Assembly (NCBI RefSeq): GCF_010183535.1
Contig: NC_071330.1
Span: 4,569,717 to 4,633,716 of the forward strand
From: Caenorhabditis remanei
Taxonomy: Eukaryota; Nematoda; Chromadorea; Rhabditida; Rhabditidae
Direction: 5' to 3'
Length of the DNA: 64,000 nt
The notes under the pieces are model-generated. The model had not been told where the DNA came from. It ran no database searches and saw only the letters and a list, made by a program, of their open reading frames with translations. This document shows positions 58,751 through 64,000 of the stretch, piece after piece. Made by a program: the position numbers and the translations under genes. How positions within the stretch are numbered: position 1 is the stretch's first letter; every line of letters starts with the position of its first letter.

Positions 58751-61700
58751 ATGAAACGCAAAACGCTAAACACTCACAATTCACCAGGAGGAGCCCCTCC
58801 ACCAACTAGTCTTGAACCAAAGACGAAAAAGAAAAAACCAGAAAGTATATTTCTTGGAGAAGAAGTGACCAAAGACCACACAAGAACGGACAAGAAGAGA
58901 AAATATCAACCATCAACTAGTTCAGTTCAGAATCAAGGAGGATTTTTAGAAGAAAAGAAAAGACAATCTAAGCCAGCCAGAATAGTTTCGACACAAAGAC
59001 GTGAGTGATAATGAGAAACATAAAGAATTTCAATTATTCATTTTAGATGGCAAAGGACCGCAGCGAAAAATGCAATTACGAGACTTTGAAAGAAGCGAGA
59101 CCTTTCCAACACCCGAGGAAGAAGAGTTCTTCACAGAAAATGTTATAACTTCTAATGAACCACATTTTCGAAGACACAACAGCCAGTTTCTGATTGCGGA
59201 CACTGTCAGAATGAAATTCATCAATCTTGATAAAGTAAAAAACAACAAAATACTCCATCAGCATGTGGCCAAGCTCTTGGACATTTTTATTCGTAGAATG
59301 CTCAAAAAATCAGGAGGAAATCTGAAAACATCCAAATATTGGCTTCAGTAAGTTTTATCATAATTTCAAATCATAAGAAGAACGTTTACAGATTGAACCA
59401 TGATGGGTATACCGATAGAGATGGTTTCTTTGTAACCCACAAAACGTATGCAGTGGCTGATGGAGGAGTGATAATGAATGAAATTGCTAAGCAGATGCAA
59501 TCTAATAAAGAACTCCGTTTAGATGAGAGTTTTACTGTTGCTATGAACGTTTTCAAGGATAAACAATCACAACTACGAGGCAGGGGAACACATGCCACAC
59601 GGAAAACTGAGAAAATAGAAAAAATAAGAAGAGTACTATTGGTAAGGCATACTTTCTTTTGTCAAACTATAATTTATTTCATAACAGAAACAACATTTTG
59701 GTGTTAGCCTCAGCAGGGTCACAGGGATGAGCCACTGTCTACCAAAAGCACTTGCACTAGGAAAACTGGAAAGTGATATAGAAACTACGGCCAACGGAGA
59801 CGAAAGGCAGAAAATGGAAAAATTTTATCGAAGCCTCGTAAGACCAGAGGTACTTTTAGACTCTTTGATTGTCCGTAATATGTGCTTTTTACAGATAACC
59901 CCAAAATTCAAAAGTGAATCACAAGGAAAGCTTGCCAAGCAGCTTTTGGCCGATGCAGGGATGGATGTGAACAAAGAGGAGCATGGCCGAAAAGATCTTA
60001 TAGAGCTTGCAAATTATCTTTCAAACTATCAAATAATATTGTGGGCTGCAAACAAACATCAGGTCGTCCCAACTGAAGAAAAGCGATTCAATCCCGATGG
60101 CAAAGGGTTTATTGGATTATTTTATTATGAGGGACATTATGAACATGTGAATCACACCAAAGGAAAACATGCATCAAGGTAAGTTACCAATTTATTGTAA
60201 TCAACTATTTTTATTTTCAGGTTTTGTTATCAATGCTCTACTTTTGACGACAATCAACATTATCGAAAATGTAAAGCCAAATGCAAGAGATGTGGTGCCA
60301 CAGGATGCAAACAAGAAGATGAGAACATTTATTGCAGCTTTTGTAATATTTACTTTCGAAGTAAAATGTGTTTTGACGCACATCTCACTGCAAAATCAAA
60401 GAAGGGATTGCCACATTGCAAGAAATATAGCAGGTAGCTAATCAATTAGACAAACATTAGTAATGTCTTACAGATGCGAAAAGTGCAATTTGATTGATAG
60501 ATCAGAGAGGATTCGTGGAGAAACACACGTATGTGACGCAAAAGCATACTGTCCTATATGCAGGGAGAAAGCGTTGAAGGGGCATACTTGTGCTCACCAC
60601 GTCCCTGACGAGAAGGAAAAGTTGAGGAAGCAAGAAAACCAAAAACAATGGGCTATTATCGTGTATGATATGGAATGTATTGTGGCAGAGTCGGGATTAT
60701 TCGAAGGTAAGGATGTAAACATTCAAAGTATAAACCTTTTTTTCCAGGACATATTGAAAGAGGTCCCAAGCACAAACCTAACCTGATTTGTGTAAGGATG
60801 ATATGCAGTGATTGCCGAGGAGAGGAAGGATGTCAATTATGTGTCCAACCATGGACCTACAGCTACAAAGATTTTCCACCATTCAAAAATAACAAACACG
60901 ATTCTCCATTAGCCAGTTTTGCAGATTTCTTGCTACATAACCCACGAGCAGCTGGTGCATATGTGATCGCACACAATGGTGGAAGGTATGTTTCAGTAAT
61001 AAAACATTTTCAACTTCCAAGATATTTTCAGGTATGACCATGTTATGTTGTTAGCAGAGCTCGATAGACAAGGAGGCACAAAGGCAAAAGAGCCAAAAAT
61101 TTTATTAAATGGGATGACAATCATAACGGCAGAGTTTGAATATGAGAAAAGAAAGCTGCATTTTCGTGATTCTTTCCAATACTTGCAAATGGGACTAGCC
61201 AAAATGCCTGGAGCTTTTGGCCTGGAGGGCGAGGCAAAAGGTTTCTTTCCCCACTTATACAATCATCCGGACAATTACGATAAAGAGTTGAAAACGTTGC
61301 CATCGAAGGAGTACTACAGCCCACAGTTCATGGCCCCTTCTACAAAGAAAGAATTTGATGACTGGTATGAAAAGTGTTACCATGATGGTTTCAAGTTACA
61401 TGATGAGCTGCTAAAGTATTGCCAATCGGATGTTCGCATTCTCACGTTAACATTGATGTCTTTCATTGAGGTGAGTAAATTGTTTCAACCTGTTAGTATT
61501 TTTGTTTTTACAGATGTGCGAATCGACTTTCAATGGCTGGAACCCAATTGTCAATGGATGTACTATAGCTTCCTATGTCATGTTCGTATTGAAGCACGAA
61601 TACATCAAGAAGGGAGATGTAGGATATATTCCCGAGAATGGCTATGGAGGAGGAAATAATTCAATGTTAGCGTTAAAGTATATCCAATGGCTTGAGAAAA

Positions 61701-63844
61701 TAGATCCAACACTACATTTGAAGTACAAATTACGTGGAGGAGAAGTTAAAATTGAAGCTAATGGACATTCTTACTTTGCTGATGCTTTCAATGAGGCCAC
61801 AAACGATGTTTTTGAGGTATATTTTCATTTTTGATACAAACCCATTCCATTTACACACACACACACACACAGACCCCAAGGAAGACTGACCCTCACAGCA
61901 AGTGAGGTGAAGGAAACCTTTATCTCTGTATCAAATAATAATAATTTTATATAACTTTTCAGATTTATGGATGTGTATGGCACGGGTGCCCAAAGTGTTA
62001 TCCGGATCGGGACAAGAAATGTCCAATGAGACCCGACAAGACAATGGAAGCTTTGTATAAAGAAACAATGAAGAGAGAAGAAGATATTCTAAATGAGGGA
62101 TTCAATCTAAATTCTGTTTGGGAATGTGAAATATACGAACAGATGGAAAAAGATAGAGAGATGCAACAATTCTTTGAGCTAGTAAGTTTTCAAACAAATA
62201 GGCTAAACATAAAGTTTTCTTCAGAACAAGTACGATCAAAGACTCAAACCACGCGAAGCATTATATGGAGGAAGAACACAGGTATTTCGATCAATGGCAG
62301 TTGCGATTGAAGACATACTTCTAAATTATTACGATTTCAATAGTTTATACCCATATCTCAATGCAGGAGGTACAGCTTACCCTCGAGGAAACCCAATTGT
62401 GGTCGATAAGGACTTTCCCAATACTGATGAACCGTTAAAACTTAAAGGTATGCATATTTTTCCTATTCTTACTAATATATATTTTTAGGAATTGTGTTTT
62501 GTGATGTACTACCCACACAAGACGCAGCCATGGGGTATTTACCGCAGAAAATAATGAAGAAGCTCATGTTTGTTCTCTGTAGAACTTGCGCGAATAATCA
62601 GAATATTGAAGGAAAATGTACACATACCAAGGTCTCTGAAAGATTTTTGACTGGAGTATGGTGCACAGATGAGCTGAATAAGGCCGTTTCTAAAGGGTAC
62701 AAGGTGCTCAAGTACCATGAAATCTGGCATTGGCCAGAAGAGGCTTGGGTCAAAGGAGGATTCTTTGCCGATTACATCAAGCCTCTATTGAAATTGAAAC
62801 ATGAAAGTAGTGGATGGCCAAAGGAAAATATGACGGATGAGGAAAAGAAAGCATACATCGCAAGAATATGGGAGATGGATGGAGTCAAACTGGATCCCTT
62901 GAAGATCATAAAAAACAAAGCACTGCGAAGCCTGTGCAAAATATTCCTCAATTCCGCCTGGGGTAAGTAGAAATCTATTGTCTTCTAATGTTGTTCCTTT
63001 TTCAGGAAAATTTGCACAAAACCCAATGAAAGTTGAGACAAGACTCATCTACAACAGTGATGGACTTGCAATGGCCAATTTTTTCAACGATCCCAACTTT
63101 GAACCAACTGGACTGCTTCCTTATGGCGAACACAAGCATTTCATCTCAAGAAGACCCAAGAAAGACTTTCTCAAAACATCACCATTCACAAATCTTGCTA
63201 TCGCGGCGATCACAACATGTGCGGCCAGGTTAAGACTCACTGAAGCTATAGAGAGAGTTGGAATAGAGAATATGATTTATTGCGGTATGTGAGTAAATGT
63301 AACACAAATACAACTATTATTTTTAGACACTGACTCTGTGATTTTCAAACAGAAGAAAGACAGTGATCCTCTTGGGGACCTCAAGGGAGATAATTTAGGC
63401 TACTTAACAAACGAAATTCCACCAGGGAATGAGTTGGTTGAAGCCGTAGCAATGGCTCCAAAGGTTTATGCATTGAAGATAAGAGACAAGGACGGCAACT
63501 ACAGCTATACAGTAAAAGCAAAAGGAATGTGTTTGAACAGTGGCAATACTGGAAGTATCAACTTTGACACTATGAAAGAAAGTGTAGGTATCAGTTCTGT
63601 TATGCTTTGGCCAACGTATTCTTTTCAGATGAATGCATTCATTCGAGATGGTGTAGCAACCCCCATGGAAGGCGAGATGTTAACGTTCAAAAGAGGAGAT
63701 AATGCATTAGATGGCCTTTGGACCTTCAGATTGAAGAAGAGCCTCAATCCTCGAATGGACAAGGGACACTACGTTGATGGTGTTGTAGCACCATTCGGAC
63801 AAATATCAGGAGATATACAATTAATTAATGATTATCCTTTCTAA
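58751..63844 (+). CDS. Protein-primed family B DNA polymerase (Maverick/Polinton type)
   Basis: Sixteen exons: 58751-59000, 59047-59347, 59392-59641, 59688-59849, 59895-60178, 60221-60433, 60474-60706, 60748-60985, 61032-61470, 61514-61816, 61963-62181, 62225-62447, 62489-62962, 63006-63284, 63327-63583, 63629-63844; about 1,446 residues, every junction in phase. The N-terminal 85 residues are lysine-rich (likely nuclear). A cysteine-rich zinc module spans about 487-545 (CYQCSTF..CKRCGATGC..CSFC). Exonuclease motifs: YDMEC (about 551), AHNGGRYD (about 639-646), YCQSD (773-777). Polymerase motifs: DFNSLYP (1001), NSAWGK (about 1193-1198), CDTDS (about 1289-1293), then APKVYALK. This order is that of pfam DNA_pol_B_2 enzymes, which start replication from a terminal protein. 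All catalytic acids are present. AATAAA is at 63852-63857. No integrase, ATPase or capsid gene is in the window. Confidence 0.92.
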
Positions 63845-63869
63845 CATTGTAAATAAATATTGTAGAGAC

Positions 63870-64000
63870 AAAACATTTGTACACATTTCATACACAATCT
63901 GCACAATCTTTGCACAAAAAATTTATTGAAAAACAATCTATGCACAATCTCAAAACCAAAATTTTGCAGAGACACAATCTATGCACAATCTCAAAATATA
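63870..64000. repeat. Short direct repeats after the polymerase gene
   Basis: ACAATCTATGCACAATCTCA and three more matching bases occur at 63933-63955 and 63974-63996 (41-bp period), with shorter GCACAATCT copies just upstream. The array runs off the window edge. Confidence 0.8.

Overview
This is nematode nuclear DNA, almost certainly Caenorhabditis or a close relative. The introns are short with GTRAGT donors and TTTTCAG acceptors, and several genes have a splice acceptor just upstream of the ATG, as trans-spliced genes do. The window holds convincing orthologues of C. elegans LIN-13 and NCL-1 and many small DNA-transposon derivatives. Coding potential was judged by reading frames across splice sites; exon lists are manual predictions checked for phase continuity. 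I saw no prokaryotic, organellar, rRNA or CRISPR sequence.

Layout. (1) 1-9,271: a tandem pair of plus-strand paralogues for type I membrane proteins with a WSN domain, a large divergent ectodomain, one transmembrane helix, ankyrin-like repeats and a tandem BRCT-like module. The first copy is cut by the window edge. (2) 10,176-10,781, minus: C-terminal exons of a Pif1/Helitron-type helicase, probably a Helitron remnant. (3) 12,340-22,818, minus: a 17-exon gene for a roughly 2,295-residue multi-C2H2 zinc-finger protein with an LxCxE motif, best matched to LIN-13. (4) 26,590-27,809, plus: a TMEM65-like membrane protein with a tRNA-Arg(ACG) gene antisense in an intron; an identical tRNA lies at 38,715-38,787. 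(5) 42,097-52,547, plus: the NCL-1/Brat TRIM-NHL protein, with a possible alternative first exon at 29,681-29,761 that makes a 12.3-kb intron full of repeats. (6) 54,496-56,796, minus: a truncated-looking gene with weak similarity to adenylate-forming enzymes, and a small unknown gene. (7) 57,802-63,844: a divergent pair made of an unknown 181-residue gene (minus) and an intact 16-exon gene for a roughly 1,446-residue protein-primed family B DNA polymerase of Maverick/Polinton type (plus).

The spaces between genes and the large introns carry MITE-type elements, several with clean target-site duplications: 8-bp (hAT-like) at 11,233, 24,696 and 47,297; TTA (Harbinger-like) at 7,111; TA (mariner-like) at 15,030 and 55,815. 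There is also a 1.4-kb fold-back element with an 8-bp duplication, nested in an older repeat, and a family of elements that always occur as two palindromes about 300 bp apart.

The conserved core (lin-13, TMEM65-like, ncl-1) looks like ordinary chromosome-centre sequence. The receptor pair on the left and the polymerase region on the right are the accessory parts and the most interesting ones.
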